Below are positions 34,326 to 42,992 of a stretch of 64,000 nucleotides of DNA, piece by piece. The notes below the pieces were generated by a model. That model was not told where the DNA came from. It saw nothing but the letters and a program-made list of their open reading frames with translations, and made no database searches. The stretch is taken from assembly GCF_001984175.1 (NCBI RefSeq), contig NZ_MTQP01000068.1, positions 682,001-746,000 of the forward strand, written 5' to 3'. Numbering within the stretch: position 1 is the stretch's first letter; each line of letters starts with the position of its first letter. The stretch is from Saccharothrix sp. ALI-22-I. Lineage in GTDB: Bacteria > Actinomycetota > Actinomycetes > Mycobacteriales > Pseudonocardiaceae. The position numbers and the translations under genes are program-made.

Positions 34326-35310
34326 CTGGGCGCTCAAGGCCGCCGTCGGCGTGCTCTCGGTCGGTCTCGTCGCCGCCGGATGTGGTGGCAAACGAACCCC
34401 CGACGCCGCGAGTGGCAACAACGGCGGAGCCGCCTGTGAGGCGGCGGACGGGCGGATCACCATCGCGACCGGCAACTCCGGCGGCGTGTACTACGTCGTC
34501 GGGGGCGGGTTGGCGAAGCTGATCAGCGACAACACCAAGCTCAAGGCCACCGCCGCGGAGACCGGCGCGTCGGTGCAGAACATCCAGCAGCTCGTGGCCG
34601 GCGACTACGACATGGCGTTCTCGCTGGCCGACACGGCGGCGGACGCGGTCGCGGGCAAGGGCGCGTTCGACGGCAAGCCGCAGCAGGTGCAGGCGCTGAC
34701 CAGGCTGTACTCGAACTTCACCCAGGTGCTCGTGCGGGCCGACTCCGGGATCAACTCGGTGGCCGACATGCGCGGGAAGCGGATCTCCACCGGATCGCCC
34801 AAATCGGGCACCGAGGTGATCGCTCAGAGGTTGCTCACCGCGGCCGGGCTGAACCCGGAGACCGACGTCCAGGCGCAGCGGCTCGACCTGGCCAAGACCG
34901 CGGACGGGATGAAAGACGGCAGCATCGACGGGCTCGTGTGGTCCGGCGGCCTGCCCACCGCGCAGATCACCGACATCACCACGTCGTTGAAGGACGCGGT
35001 CAAGTTCATCGACATCACGCCGCAGCTGGACGCGTTGAAGAAGGTCAACGAGGTGTACGACCGGGGCGTCATCCCGGCCGCCACCTACGGGCAGCCGGCC
35101 GACGTGCCGACCGTCGTGGTGCCCAACGTGCTGCTGGTGCGGTCGGACTTCCCCGAGGGCGACGCGTGCGCCGTGACCAAGCTCATCTTCGAGAAGAAGT
35201 CGGAGCTGGAGGCGGTGCACCCGGCGGCCAAGGACATCCGCCAGGAGAAGGCCGCGATGACCGATCCGGTGCCCCTGCACCCCGGCTCGCTGGACGCACT
35301 GGGCGGATGA
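34318..35310 (+). CDS. TAXI-family TRAP solute-binding lipoprotein
   Basis: A 330-residue periplasmic-binding-type protein anchored as a lipoprotein: the signal ends with LVAAGC, Cys21. The mature start after a low-complexity linker reads ITIATGNSGGVYYVVGGGLA, typical of TAXI proteins. GASVQNIQQLVAGDYDMAF and STGSPKSGTEVIAQRLL follow. It hands substrate to the fused TRAP permease encoded just upstream, with which its gene overlaps. Glutamate or other dicarboxylates are common ligands, but the ligand here is unproven. Confidence 0.92.
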   Translation: MRSWALKAAVGVLSVGLVAAGCGGKRTPDAASGNNGGAACEAADGRITIATGNSGGVYYVVGGGLAKLISDNTKLKATAAETGASVQNIQQLVAGDYDMAFSLADTAADAVAGKGAFDGKPQQVQALTRLYSNFTQVLVRADSGINSVADMRGKRISTGSPKSGTEVIAQRLLTAAGLNPETDVQAQRLDLAKTADGMKDGSIDGLVWSGGLPTAQITDITTSLKDAVKFIDITPQLDALKKVNEVYDRGVIPAATYGQPADVPTVVVPNVLLVRSDFPEGDACAVTKLIFEKKSELEAVHPAAKDIRQEKAAMTDPVPLHPGSLDALGG

Positions 35311-35324
35311 CCGGCCGAGTCATC

Positions 35325-35339
35325 TAGGCTTCCGCACCG
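35325..35339 (+). promoter_or_regulatory. -10-like TAGGCT placing purD as leaderless
   Basis: TAGGCT at 35325-35330 ends 8 bases before the purD GTG (35339). Initiation about 7 bases after a -10 box would fall at the start codon. No ribosome-binding site is visible. The same TAGGCT precedes purC and purS. Confidence 0.5.
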
Positions 35340-36595
35340 TGCGTGTCCTGGTCATCGGGTCTGGCGCCCGTGAACATGCCCTTGTCCTCGCGTTGTCGCG
35401 GGACCCTTCGGTGATCGCGCTTGCCTGCGCGCCGGGTAACGCCGGTATCGCGGGCGTCGCGGAGACCTACGGGGTCGACGTCACCGACGCCGGGGCCGTC
35501 GCGGCGCTGGCCAAGGAGTGGAACGCCGACCTGGTCGTGGTCGGGCCGGAGCAGCCCCTGGTGGCGGGTGCGGCGGACGCCGTGCGCGCCATCGGGATCC
35601 CCTGCTTCGGCCCGTCGGCCGCGGCGGCCCGGATCGAGGGGTCCAAGGCGTTCGCGAAGGACGTCATGGCCGCCGCGGGCGTGCCCACCGCGGCGTCGGA
35701 GATCGTCGACAACCCGGCCCGGCTCGACGCCGCGCTGACCCACTTCGGCCCGAGGTGGGTGGTGAAGGACGACGGCCTGGCCGCCGGCAAGGGCGTCGTG
35801 GTCACCACCGACCGCGCCGTGGCCCGCGCGCACGCCATGACGTTGCTCGACCACGGCCACCCGGTGCTGCTGGAGTCGTTCCTGGACGGGCCGGAGGTGT
35901 CGCTGTTCTGCCTGGTGGACGGCTCCACCGTGGTGCCGCTGCTGCCCGCGCAGGACTTCAAGCGCGTCGGCGACGGCGACTCCGGCCCGAACACCGGCGG
36001 CATGGGCGCCTACGCCCCGCTGCCGTGGGCGTCCCCCGATCTGGTGGACACGATCGTGTCCACCTGCGTCCAGCCCGTCGTCGACGAACTGGCCCGCCGT
36101 GGGACCCCGTTCACCGGCCTGCTCTACGCGGGCCTGGCCCTGACCTCCACCGGACCGCAGGTCATCGAGTTCAACTGCCGGTTCGGCGACCCCGAGACCC
36201 AGGCCGTGGTGGCCCTCCTCCGCACCCCCCTGGCCGGCCTCTTCCACGCCGCCGCCACCGGCGCCTTGGCCTCCGCGCCGCCCCTGGACTGGGCCGAGGG
36301 CTACGCCGTCACCGTCGTGATCGCCGCCGAGGGCTACCCCGGCCGCCCCCGCACCGGCGACGTCATCACCGGCGCCGACGCCGAAGGCGTCCTCCACGCC
36401 GGCACCCGCCGCCGCGAAGACGGCGCCGTCGTCTCCACCGGCGGCCGCGTCCTGTCGGTAGTAGGCACAGGCCCCACCCTCACCGAAGCCCGAACCGACG
36501 CCTACCACCGCCTGGAAGCCGTCCACCTCACCGGCTCCCACCACCGCACCGACATCGCCCTGCGGGCCGCGAACGGCGACATCGACGTCCCCTAG
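35339..36595 (+). CDS. purD: Phosphoribosylamine-glycine ligase
   Basis: PurD (GAR synthetase) joins phosphoribosylamine and glycine with ATP in purine synthesis. It is a 418-residue ATP-grasp enzyme. The start is VLVIGSGAREHAL. ATP-grasp residues are in WVVKDDGLAAGKGVVV and LEFLDGPE-like SFLDGPEVSLF. The substrate loop is GPNTGGMGAYAP, and EFNCRFGDPETQ completes the site. The start is GTG, probably leaderless. Codon use shifts to very C-rich third positions in the last 300 bases. Its stop overlaps that of the convergent SEC-C gene. Confidence 0.96.
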   Translation: MRVLVIGSGAREHALVLALSRDPSVIALACAPGNAGIAGVAETYGVDVTDAGAVAALAKEWNADLVVVGPEQPLVAGAADAVRAIGIPCFGPSAAAARIEGSKAFAKDVMAAAGVPTAASEIVDNPARLDAALTHFGPRWVVKDDGLAAGKGVVVTTDRAVARAHAMTLLDHGHPVLLESFLDGPEVSLFCLVDGSTVVPLLPAQDFKRVGDGDSGPNTGGMGAYAPLPWASPDLVDTIVSTCVQPVVDELARRGTPFTGLLYAGLALTSTGPQVIEFNCRFGDPETQAVVALLRTPLAGLFHAAATGALASAPPLDWAEGYAVTVVIAAEGYPGRPRTGDVITGADAEGVLHAGTRRREDGAVVSTGGRVLSVVGTGPTLTEARTDAYHRLEAVHLTGSHHRTDIALRAANGDIDVP

Positions 36596-36828
36596 AACCC
36601 ACCTGACCGGCCGCAACACTTCTTGTACTTGGCACCGGAGCCGCACCAGCACCGGTCGTTGCGGCCGGGCGGCCACGCGATGGCACCACCGGCGGCGACG
36701 GTTTCCCGCATCACGGCCATGCGAGTGGCCTCCTCGGTGGGGTCAGCACCGGTCCGCTCGGCGTACTCGACCAGTTCGCCGGTGGTCAGGGGCACCATGA
36801 TGATCTTCGTCATGCCCGTCTCGGACAA
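36592..36828 (-). CDS. SEC-C motif zinc-binding protein
   Basis: A 78-residue protein whose C-terminus carries the SEC-C zinc motif CWCGSGAKYKKCCG (CxC-x8-CC). This motif is found at the end of SecA and on many small adaptor-like proteins. The N-terminal 50 residues are a short helical part. ATG 36828 or 36813 are possible starts. The stop overlaps purD's tail to tail within CTAG. It may be a metal-binding chaperone or adaptor, and the partner is unknown. Confidence 0.8.
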   Translation of the reverse strand: MSETGMTKIIMVPLTTGELVEYAERTGADPTEEATRMAVMRETVAAGGAIAWPPGRNDRCWCGSGAKYKKCCGRSGGF

Positions 36829-36842
36829 TTCGCGGTTGGCCA

Positions 36843-37188
36843 GTTCACGGTCCGGATGTACTCGTCGGCGGCGCGGAGGTCATGATCGAGCAGATCGATC
36901 ACCTGCTGACGTTGGCCCAGCAGGACAACATCACCATCCAAGTGCTCTCCTTCGGAGCGGGTGAGTACCCCCACAATGGGTGGAGCGGTGAATATCCTTC
37001 GCTTCAGCGATCCGCTTGACGCTCCGTTCATCGGACTGGAGTACGCAGGGGGTGAGGCGATCATGGACGACCCGACGGACGTGGCGAAGTTCCAGGTCGT
37101 CTTCGCGTCGTTGGTCGAGATCGCGCTGAGCCCGCACGACACCGCAGACCTGTTGCGCGCTGTCCGACGAGAGCTGGGGGATCGATGA
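36843..37188 (+). pseudogene. DUF5753-type regulator, truncated and frameshifted
   Basis: The fragment matches the C-terminal DUF5753 domain of XRE/HTH regulators. The first frame reads VLVGGAEVMIEQIDHLLTLA, then QQDNITIQVLSFGAGEYP. After a run of five Cs at about 36966-36970, the match continues in another frame with MGGAVNILRFSDPLDAPFIG and later VVFASLVEIALS. Removing one C would restore GEYPTMGGAV. The N-terminal helix-turn-helix half is missing, because the SEC-C gene occupies that place. The 3' end overlaps the DUF397 gene by ATGA, as in intact pairs. Confidence 0.85.
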
Positions 37189-37379
37189 TCGACTCGTTCG
37201 CACGGTGGAGGAAGAGCGGTCGTAGCGGCGGCAGCAACCAGTGTGTCGAGTGCGCGGCCGTTGCCGATGATCGAGCCATCCGCGACAGCAAGGCACCCCA
37301 CAACGGGGCAGTGGTCGTCTCGGCCGCCGCGTTCGCAGGACTCATCGCGGCCGTGAAGGCTGGCCGCTACGACCTCTGA
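37185..37379 (+). CDS. DUF397 domain protein
   Basis: A 64-residue protein with the DUF397 pattern: ARWRKSGRSGGSNQCVECA, then the strand-rich VRDSK-type segment (AIRDSKAPHNG) and FAGLIAAVKAGRYDL. DUF397 proteins are small partners of HTH-DUF5753 regulators in actinomycetes (BldB/Scr-like systems). It keeps the ATGA overlap with its now broken partner gene, so it is an orphan here unless another regulator serves it. Confidence 0.9.
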   Translation: MIDSFARWRKSGRSGGSNQCVECAAVADDRAIRDSKAPHNGAVVVSAAAFAGLIAAVKAGRYDL

Positions 37380-37494
37380 GCCGGACGGAACCGGAGTGCG
37401 TGGGACTTCGTCCAACCTCAGACCTGGTTCACGTGGTCGTTGGTAACCTCGAACCGGGATCGATCCGTTACCGACCGTACGGGGGTAGGACGTC

Positions 37495-37941
37495 GTGGAA
37501 CAGGAGAACGGCCTACTAGGAGCCGTCGCCGCCGCGGGGGGGACCATCGGGCGGGCGATCGGCGAAGCCTTCGCGGCCGAGAAGCGTCTGAACGAGACGA
37601 TGGCCGCCGGTCCGGGTGGCGGGCAGCAGTTCAACGTCACCAAGGAGACCGTCCTGCAGGCGGGGAAGATCATCGGCGATCAGGCTGATGCGCTCGCCCG
37701 GAAGTGGGAAAGGAGCAGGCGCGATCTCAAGGTCGTGCTCGATGGTTCCGACCCGGTGAACGTCGGTGTGGCCGATGCCTGGAACTCGCGGCTCGTCGAG
37801 GACGAGGACTCTTACGCGGAACGAATCCGCGAATACATCACCAGTCTCGACAACCTCGCCGAACAGTTGCGTCAGACCGCTGAGCAGTACGGGTTCACGG
37901 AGGAAGAAGTCATCGCGGCGTTCGGGGCTAAAAGTGCCTAA
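37495..37941 (+). CDS. PE-like helical type VII secretion protein
   Basis: A 148-residue protein with a helical hairpin similar in plan to PE proteins. Helix 1 includes VTKETVLQAGKIIGDQADAL, the loop has ADAWNSRLVEDEDSY, and helix 2 is YITSLDNLAEQLRQTAEQYG. A YxxxE secretion signal (Y132-GFT-E136) follows the second helix. The start is GTG 37495. It overlaps the DUF3558 lipoprotein gene by 8 bases. A PPE-like gene and two EspG-type genes follow. Pairing with the PPE-like protein is inferred from this order. Confidence 0.7.
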   Translation: MEQENGLLGAVAAAGGTIGRAIGEAFAAEKRLNETMAAGPGGGQQFNVTKETVLQAGKIIGDQADALARKWERSRRDLKVVLDGSDPVNVGVADAWNSRLVEDEDSYAERIREYITSLDNLAEQLRQTAEQYGFTEEEVIAAFGAKSA

Positions 37942-38533
37942 TAGTTTTACGCGAATCGTGGCGGTAGCTGTCTTGGCCGCGCTGACTACTGTCGGATGCA
38001 CAGCCGAGAAGCCCGGGGATCCTGGGCCCGCGGGTCAGACATCGGCTACGTCCACTTCCACATCGACGACCTCGGCGAACACCTCCCGCCCTCAAGAGCT
38101 CAAACTCGACGGCGTTGATCCCTGCCAGGTGCTGACCGCCGATCAGATGAACCAACTCGCGGTTGTCGAGTCGGCTCGGAACGACAGCGACATCGTGAAG
38201 ACTGGTGACGTCCCAACCTGCGACTACACCAACAACCGTTCGCCGCGCATCACCTATGGCGTTGCTGTGGTGACCGCCAAGGGGATTGAGTACTGGCAGG
38301 GCGGCGGGAACGTCGAGGTGCAGCAGATCGAGGTGAGCGGCTATCCCGCTGTTCAGCTCACCCTGACCGGAACGTCGACGCTGGACTGTTCCGTAGCGGT
38401 CGATGTGTCCGATGGTCAACAGCTCTATGTGGACTTCTCCCCCGTCGGGCAGGAGTCTTCACAAAAGCAGATGTGTGATAACGCCAAGAGGGCGGCCGAG
38501 CTGGCGCTCGTCACTTTGCCAACGTTGGTGTGA
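37934..38533 (+). CDS. DUF3558 lipoprotein
   Basis: A 199-residue exported lipoprotein. The signal peptide ends in LTTVGC, and a Ser/Thr-rich linker follows. The DUF3558 domain has DPCQVLTADQMNQLAV, CDYTNN and CDNAKRAAELAL, with conserved cysteines. The family is restricted to actinobacteria and recurs inside PE/PPE/EspG-type gene sets in Pseudonocardiales. GTG 37934 lies within the previous gene. Surface anchoring could help in secretion of neighbours (inference). Confidence 0.88.
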   Translation: MPNSFTRIVAVAVLAALTTVGCTAEKPGDPGPAGQTSATSTSTSTTSANTSRPQELKLDGVDPCQVLTADQMNQLAVVESARNDSDIVKTGDVPTCDYTNNRSPRITYGVAVVTAKGIEYWQGGGNVEVQQIEVSGYPAVQLTLTGTSTLDCSVAVDVSDGQQLYVDFSPVGQESSQKQMCDNAKRAAELALVTLPTLV

Positions 38534-38543
38534 GGGGGACGTC

Positions 38544-39839
38544 ATGACCGGGCACCGAGACATTCCCGACTTCAGGTTCGAGGGCTACGACAACCAGGCG
38601 CTCGCCAACCTTGTTCAGCAGTTCTCGACATCCGATGCCGCTCAGAAGTTCAGCGACGCCTCACATGCGCTGCGTGAATTGGCGGCAACTCTCGACGATG
38701 TGGACGAGACTCTGCGGACCGAGCTGAAGAAGCTCGGTATCGATTGGCAGGGCGCGGCGGGGGACAACGCGGGGCAGGCGGTCACCGTGTCGGCTGACGT
38801 GGCGACCTCCGGGACCGAAGCCGCCCAGCAGAACTCCCAGGCCACGGCGGTGCAGGGCGCTAGCTACAGCCAGACCCGGAACGGGATGCCGGAGCCGCAC
38901 AAGTTGCGCGGTGATACGGAAACCAATTTCGGGGACGACGTCGTTGGGTTCTTCGGGTACGAGACCGATCACGCCAAAGAGGTCAAACAGACCCAGGCTG
39001 CGCGCGATCAGGCCATTCGCGGGTTGGATCAGTACACGGACGCCAGTCGGGATGCGCTGAACCAGTACCAGGGTATGAACAAGCCTCCGCAGTTCGAGGT
39101 GACCACGGCTTCCAGTGTCAGCACGCCGGTCGCGCAGGTGGCGCAGCCCGGTGGGGGCGTGCCGGGGATCACCGGTGGTGTGCCTGGTGGGTTGCCCGGT
39201 GGCTCGCCCGGTCAGGTGCCTGGTGGGTCGGTTGGGTTGCCGCCGCAGTTGCCCGGTCAGTTGCCTGGCCAGTTGCCGGGTGGGTCGACGGGGCAGTTGC
39301 CTGGTCCGACGCCGAGTGTCTCGCCGGTGGTGCCGCCCGCGGCGTTGGGGAAGACCGGTGGGTCGAACCTGGGGTTGGGGCTTGGGCTCGGGTTGGCCGG
39401 CGGGGCGGCGTTGGGGCTGGCGGCCGGTGCTGCTCGTGGTGCTCGGGTGGTGCGTAATCCGTCTACGGCTGTGCCGGGCGGTGGCAAGGTGCCTGAGGGG
39501 GCGGCCGGTGGTAAGGGCACGGGTGGTGGCGGCGGCGGTGCCGGCAAGGGTGGTGTGCCCGGTGTTCCGGGTGCGCTGACCGGGAAGCCCGGTGTCTCGG
39601 CGACGATCGGTGCCATTGACCCCGACGAGCGGGTGGCCGGTCGTGGTGCGGCGGGTGCGGCTGCGGGTCGAGGTGGGGCGGGTAACTCGATGTTGCAGCC
39701 TGCGGCGACCGCCAAGGGTGGTCCTGGCGAGGAGGACGGCGAGCACGTCCGCAAGTACGGCGTGGACTCCGATGACGTCTTCGGTGACGAGCGGATGGTC
39801 GTGCAGTCGGTCATCGGCGACGAGCCCGAGAAGAAGTGA
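38544..39839 (+). CDS. PPE-like type VII secretion protein with Gly/Pro-rich tail
   Basis: A 431-residue protein. The N-terminal ~180 residues form a PPE/WXG-type helical domain with WQG at 68-70. Residues ~195-275 are a Gly/Pro/Gln-rich repeat region with PGGLPGGSPGQVPGG and repeated QLPG units. Residues ~285-300 are hydrophobic glycine-rich (LGLGLGLGLAGGAALGLAAG) and might span a membrane. The C-terminus is acidic. ATG 38544 follows GAGGGGG. It is directly followed by an EspG gene, whose product is the usual chaperone for PPE proteins. Confidence 0.78.
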   Translation: MTGHRDIPDFRFEGYDNQALANLVQQFSTSDAAQKFSDASHALRELAATLDDVDETLRTELKKLGIDWQGAAGDNAGQAVTVSADVATSGTEAAQQNSQATAVQGASYSQTRNGMPEPHKLRGDTETNFGDDVVGFFGYETDHAKEVKQTQAARDQAIRGLDQYTDASRDALNQYQGMNKPPQFEVTTASSVSTPVAQVAQPGGGVPGITGGVPGGLPGGSPGQVPGGSVGLPPQLPGQLPGQLPGGSTGQLPGPTPSVSPVVPPAALGKTGGSNLGLGLGLGLAGGAALGLAAGAARGARVVRNPSTAVPGGGKVPEGAAGGKGTGGGGGGAGKGGVPGVPGALTGKPGVSATIGAIDPDERVAGRGAAGAAAGRGGAGNSMLQPAATAKGGPGEEDGEHVRKYGVDSDDVFGDERMVVQSVIGDEPEKK

Positions 39840-39840
39840 A

Positions 39841-40608
39841 GTGAGCGGCACGGTTGTCCTTTCCACGCTGGAGTTCGACGTGGCGTGGGAAGGTGAGCGG
39901 CTCGCCAGGCGCAACGTCGCGTTGGACGTGCCGAGTCCGGGCATCACGCACACCGAGCGGGCTGTGTTCGTCGAGCAGGCTTGGCAGTCGTTGGCCGAGC
40001 GCGGGTTGGCGGGGAACCGGCGGTTGACGCCCGAGTTGGCCGATGCGTTCGCGCTGCTGGCCAACCCGCAGGTGTCGATCGACCTCTGGATCTGGGTCGA
40101 CCGCCGCAAGATCAAGGGTCTTGCGGCGGCGGCCGGTGACGAGGGCATCCTCGCCGTGGTGGACGGCGAGGAGGTGTGGCTGATCGAGTCGCGCGCCAGT
40201 GCGCTGGCCGAGGCGGCTGTGTCGGTCGCCGGTGAGATGCCCGCCGGGTACGGGCGGTCCATCAGCCTGCCGAACGACCTGCTGCGCGCGGCGTCCGACG
40301 AGGCCGGGCGGGACGCGGAGAAGCTGGTCCTCGCGTTGGAGCGGCACGGGTTGCCGTTGCACGAGGCACAGGAGCTGGCGGGCATGTGCGACGGGATGAG
40401 CACTCGCGGCCAGTTCGGGGTCGAACGTGCCCAACGCGGTGGGCCGCCGGTGCGGGCCGGTCGCGTGGTCGCGTGGCACGACACGCCGTCCGGCCGTTAC
40501 CTGCACCAGGTCCGGCCCAGTTCCGACGGTCGGAACTGGAGCACCATCACGCCGATCGACAACGCCCGCCTCGCCGGCTGCGTGTGGGAGTTGTTGCAAG
40601 AGGTCTGA
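39841..40608 (+). CDS. EspG-family type VII secretion chaperone
   Basis: A 255-residue cytosolic protein of the ESX secretion-associated EspG family. It has the LSTLEFDVAWEGERL start, VDRRKIKGLAAAAGDEGILAV central strands and a C-terminal WHDTPSGRYLHQ and WSTITPIDNARLAGCVWELL. In mycobacteria EspG binds the tip of the PPE partner of PE-PPE pairs and guides them to the secretion apparatus. GTG 39841 follows the PPE-like stop by one base, which fits that partnership. Confidence 0.88.
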   Translation: MSGTVVLSTLEFDVAWEGERLARRNVALDVPSPGITHTERAVFVEQAWQSLAERGLAGNRRLTPELADAFALLANPQVSIDLWIWVDRRKIKGLAAAAGDEGILAVVDGEEVWLIESRASALAEAAVSVAGEMPAGYGRSISLPNDLLRAASDEAGRDAEKLVLALERHGLPLHEAQELAGMCDGMSTRGQFGVERAQRGGPPVRAGRVVAWHDTPSGRYLHQVRPSSDGRNWSTITPIDNARLAGCVWELLQEV

Positions 40609-40711
40609 GTTCCCCGGGCCGAACGGAACCCGATCGTCCGCCACGGCGTCAGTTCCGGTGGCGGGCCTGGGGGCCGGAGTAATGCCCGCCGTCATTCGGG
40701 AGTGACGTCTG

Positions 40712-41242
40712 GTGACCAATGCGACTCTCACCGCGACCGCGTTCCGCACCGCCTGGGAACACCTCGACCTCGGCGCCATGCCGATCGTCCTGCACGTCCA
40801 GGACGAACCGGCGCCGTGGAGCCACCTGACCGCACAGGGGGTGGCCCGCGGCGGCGAACTCGACCCGTGGCTGGGTGCGGCGTTCAAGCTCATCGCCTAC
40901 CCGCCGCGGTCGGCGGACCTGCGGCTGGGCATCGGCAGATCCGCGGTGCGGGCATTGGCCGCTGCCACCGGCACGGGCTCGTTGTTGGCCGTGCTGACCC
41001 GGGACCTGCTCACCGTGCGGGAGGTGGAGGTCGACCTCGCCACCGCGTTGGTGCGGCTGCTGCCGGAACTGCCGGACGGCCGGGTCGGCGGGCCGGAGTT
41101 GCGCGGCCAGTTCGGCGCGGCCGCGATCGACCAGAGCGGGCGCCGGAGGCGGGCGGCGGACGTGGTCGACTTCCACGGCCTGACCGATGCCGGCGTGCTG
41201 CGGGCGAGGGTCACCGCACTGCTGGACGAATTCCTCGGATAG
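40712..41242 (+). CDS. EspG-like protein, short form
   Basis: A 176-residue protein with strand-helix order similar to EspG (FRTAWEHLDLGAMPIVLHV, LGIGRSAVRALAAATGTGSLLAVLT, VDFHGLTDAGVLRARVTALL). It is shorter than EspG by about 80 residues and lacks the WHDTPSGRYLH-type end of the preceding gene. It lies 103 bases downstream in the same direction. It could be a second chaperone or a subunit that pairs with the first. The family call is moderate. Confidence 0.6.
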   Translation: MTNATLTATAFRTAWEHLDLGAMPIVLHVQDEPAPWSHLTAQGVARGGELDPWLGAAFKLIAYPPRSADLRLGIGRSAVRALAAATGTGSLLAVLTRDLLTVREVEVDLATALVRLLPELPDGRVGGPELRGQFGAAAIDQSGRRRRAADVVDFHGLTDAGVLRARVTALLDEFLG

Positions 41243-41340
41243 CCGGCTGGGAGCCGGGGTGTGATTACGCGGTTCGCAGACGGATTCCGCTGCCGGAGGC
41301 GATGGCGGCTGCCAAGGGTGCTAGTGGTTTCGAGGTCTTG

Positions 41341-41721
41341 TCACGGCCAGGTGTTCGCCTGGGCGGTGAAGAGGTCCGGGTCGCTGTGCACGGGTAGGAC
41401 GCACATCAGGTGCCCTCCGGGGGCGCGGAGCACCCGGCACTCCAACCACCGCGCCACCTGCGTCGCGCCGAGGCCGAGCAGTCTCGCGGTTTCGGCTTCG
41501 ACATCGTCGGTCTCGATGTCGAGGTGGAAGCGAGGCGTGTCGTCGACCGCCTGGACGGCGGTGACCAGACCCGGCAGGGCCTCGTGCAGGTTGGTGAACT
41601 GCTCTTCCGACGGCACCGGACGCGCGGGGGCGCCGAGGGCCGCGGACCAGAAGGCCGCTGCCTGGGCCGCCTCCTCCCGGGGCGTGTCGATCAGCAGTGC
41701 GTAGACACGGCTTCGATGCAT
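41341..41721 (-). CDS. VOC-superfamily (glyoxalase-like) protein
   Basis: A 126-residue protein with paired beta-alpha-beta-beta-beta units: VYALLIDTPREEAAQAAAFW then TPRFHLDIETDDVEAE and LECRVLRAPGGHLMCVLPV. The His and Glu of the second half resemble metal ligands of glyoxalase/dioxygenase-type proteins, but the first-half ligands are not clear. It may bind a small molecule or antibiotic, or be an enzyme. No specific role is assigned. It is divergent from the aminotransferase gene. Confidence 0.78.
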   Translation of the reverse strand: MHRSRVYALLIDTPREEAAQAAAFWSAALGAPARPVPSEEQFTNLHEALPGLVTAVQAVDDTPRFHLDIETDDVEAETARLLGLGATQVARWLECRVLRAPGGHLMCVLPVHSDPDLFTAQANTWP

Positions 41722-41798
41722 GTGGTCGAACGGTAGTTGGTGGTCAGCGCCGGTTCACGGTGGTTGTCGGCCGGGCCCGGTCTATTAGCCTGACCTGC

Positions 41799-42953
41799 AT
41801 GCTCAGTGTCGCCAGTCGTGCGGATGTGCCTCCTTTCCACGTGATGGAGGTGTTGTCCGCCGCGGCGCGGCGGCAGCGGACGGTGGGGGACGTGGTGTCG
41901 TTGGCGGCCGGGCAGCCGTCCAGTCCGGCGCCCACGCCCGTGCTGGAGGCCGCTCAACGCGCCCTGCGCGAGCGGACGCTGGGCTACACCGAGCAGTTGG
42001 GGATTGTGGAGCTGCGGGAGGCCCTGGCCGGGCACTACTTCCGGCAGTACGGGCTTGAGATCTCGGCCGACGACGTGGTGGTGACGACCGGGTCGTCCGG
42101 TGCCTTCCTGTTGGCGTTCCTCGCTTCCTTCGAGGCCGGTGACCGGGTCGCGTTGGCGCGGCCCGGCTACCCCGCCTACCGCAACATCCTGCGGGCGTTG
42201 GGGTGTGAGGTGGTCGAGTTGCCGTGCGGGCCGGAGACGCGGTTCCAGCCGACGGTGGCGATGTTGGACGACGCCGGGCCGCTGGACGGGCTGGTGGTGG
42301 CCAGTCCGGCCAATCCGACGGGAACGGTGCTCAAGCCGGACGAGTTGGCCGCGGTGGCGGGCTGGTGCGGTGCGCACGGCGTCCGGTTGGTCAGTGACGA
42401 GATCTACCACGGCATCAGCTACGGCACGCCGCTCGCTTGCGCGTGGCAGACCTCCCGGGAATCCATCGTGGTCAACTCCTTCTCCAAGGCGTTCGCCATG
42501 ACCGGCTGGCGGTTGGGGTGGATGGTGCTGCCGCCCGACCTGCGCCGGGCGGTGGACCGGTTGACGGGCAACTTCACGCTCTGCCCGCCCGCCCTGGCCC
42601 AGTACGCGGCCGTCGCGGCGTTCGAGCCGGAGTCGTACGCGCAGACCGAGCGCCTGGTCGAGGGGTACCGCCTCAACCGGGACGTGCTGCTCAAGGGCCT
42701 GGCCGATCTCGGCATCGACAAGGTGGCCCCCGCCGACGGCGCCTTCTACACCTACGCCGACGTCTCGCACCTCACCGACGACTCGATGGACTTCTGCCGC
42801 CGCCTCCTGGACGACACGGGGGTCGCGATCGTGCCGGGCATCGACTTCGACCCCGTGCGCGGGCACGAGTTCATCCGGATGTCCTTCGCCGGGGCCGCCC
42901 ACGACATCGAGGAGGCGTTGCGGCGGCTCGGTCCTTGGTTGTCGTCATCATGA
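41799..42953 (+). CDS. Class I/II pyridoxal-phosphate aminotransferase
   Basis: A 384-residue fold-type I aminotransferase. It has SLAAGQPSSPAPTPV at the N-terminus, the phosphate-binding TTGSSGAFLLAF, the ASPANPTG substrate loop, SDEIYHGI (Asp binding the ring nitrogen), the PLP lysine in NSFSKAFAMTGWRLGW and the C-terminal FIRMSFAG arginine. The pattern resembles AspC/AlaT-like enzymes. TATTAG ends 10 bases before the ATG. Substrate specificity is not readable. It stands alone. Confidence 0.9.
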   Translation: MLSVASRADVPPFHVMEVLSAAARRQRTVGDVVSLAAGQPSSPAPTPVLEAAQRALRERTLGYTEQLGIVELREALAGHYFRQYGLEISADDVVVTTGSSGAFLLAFLASFEAGDRVALARPGYPAYRNILRALGCEVVELPCGPETRFQPTVAMLDDAGPLDGLVVASPANPTGTVLKPDELAAVAGWCGAHGVRLVSDEIYHGISYGTPLACAWQTSRESIVVNSFSKAFAMTGWRLGWMVLPPDLRRAVDRLTGNFTLCPPALAQYAAVAAFEPESYAQTERLVEGYRLNRDVLLKGLADLGIDKVAPADGAFYTYADVSHLTDDSMDFCRRLLDDTGVAIVPGIDFDPVRGHEFIRMSFAGAAHDIEEALRRLGPWLSSS

Positions 42954-42992
42954 TGACATTTGTACTCCCGATCATGGGCTGGTGGGGAACTG

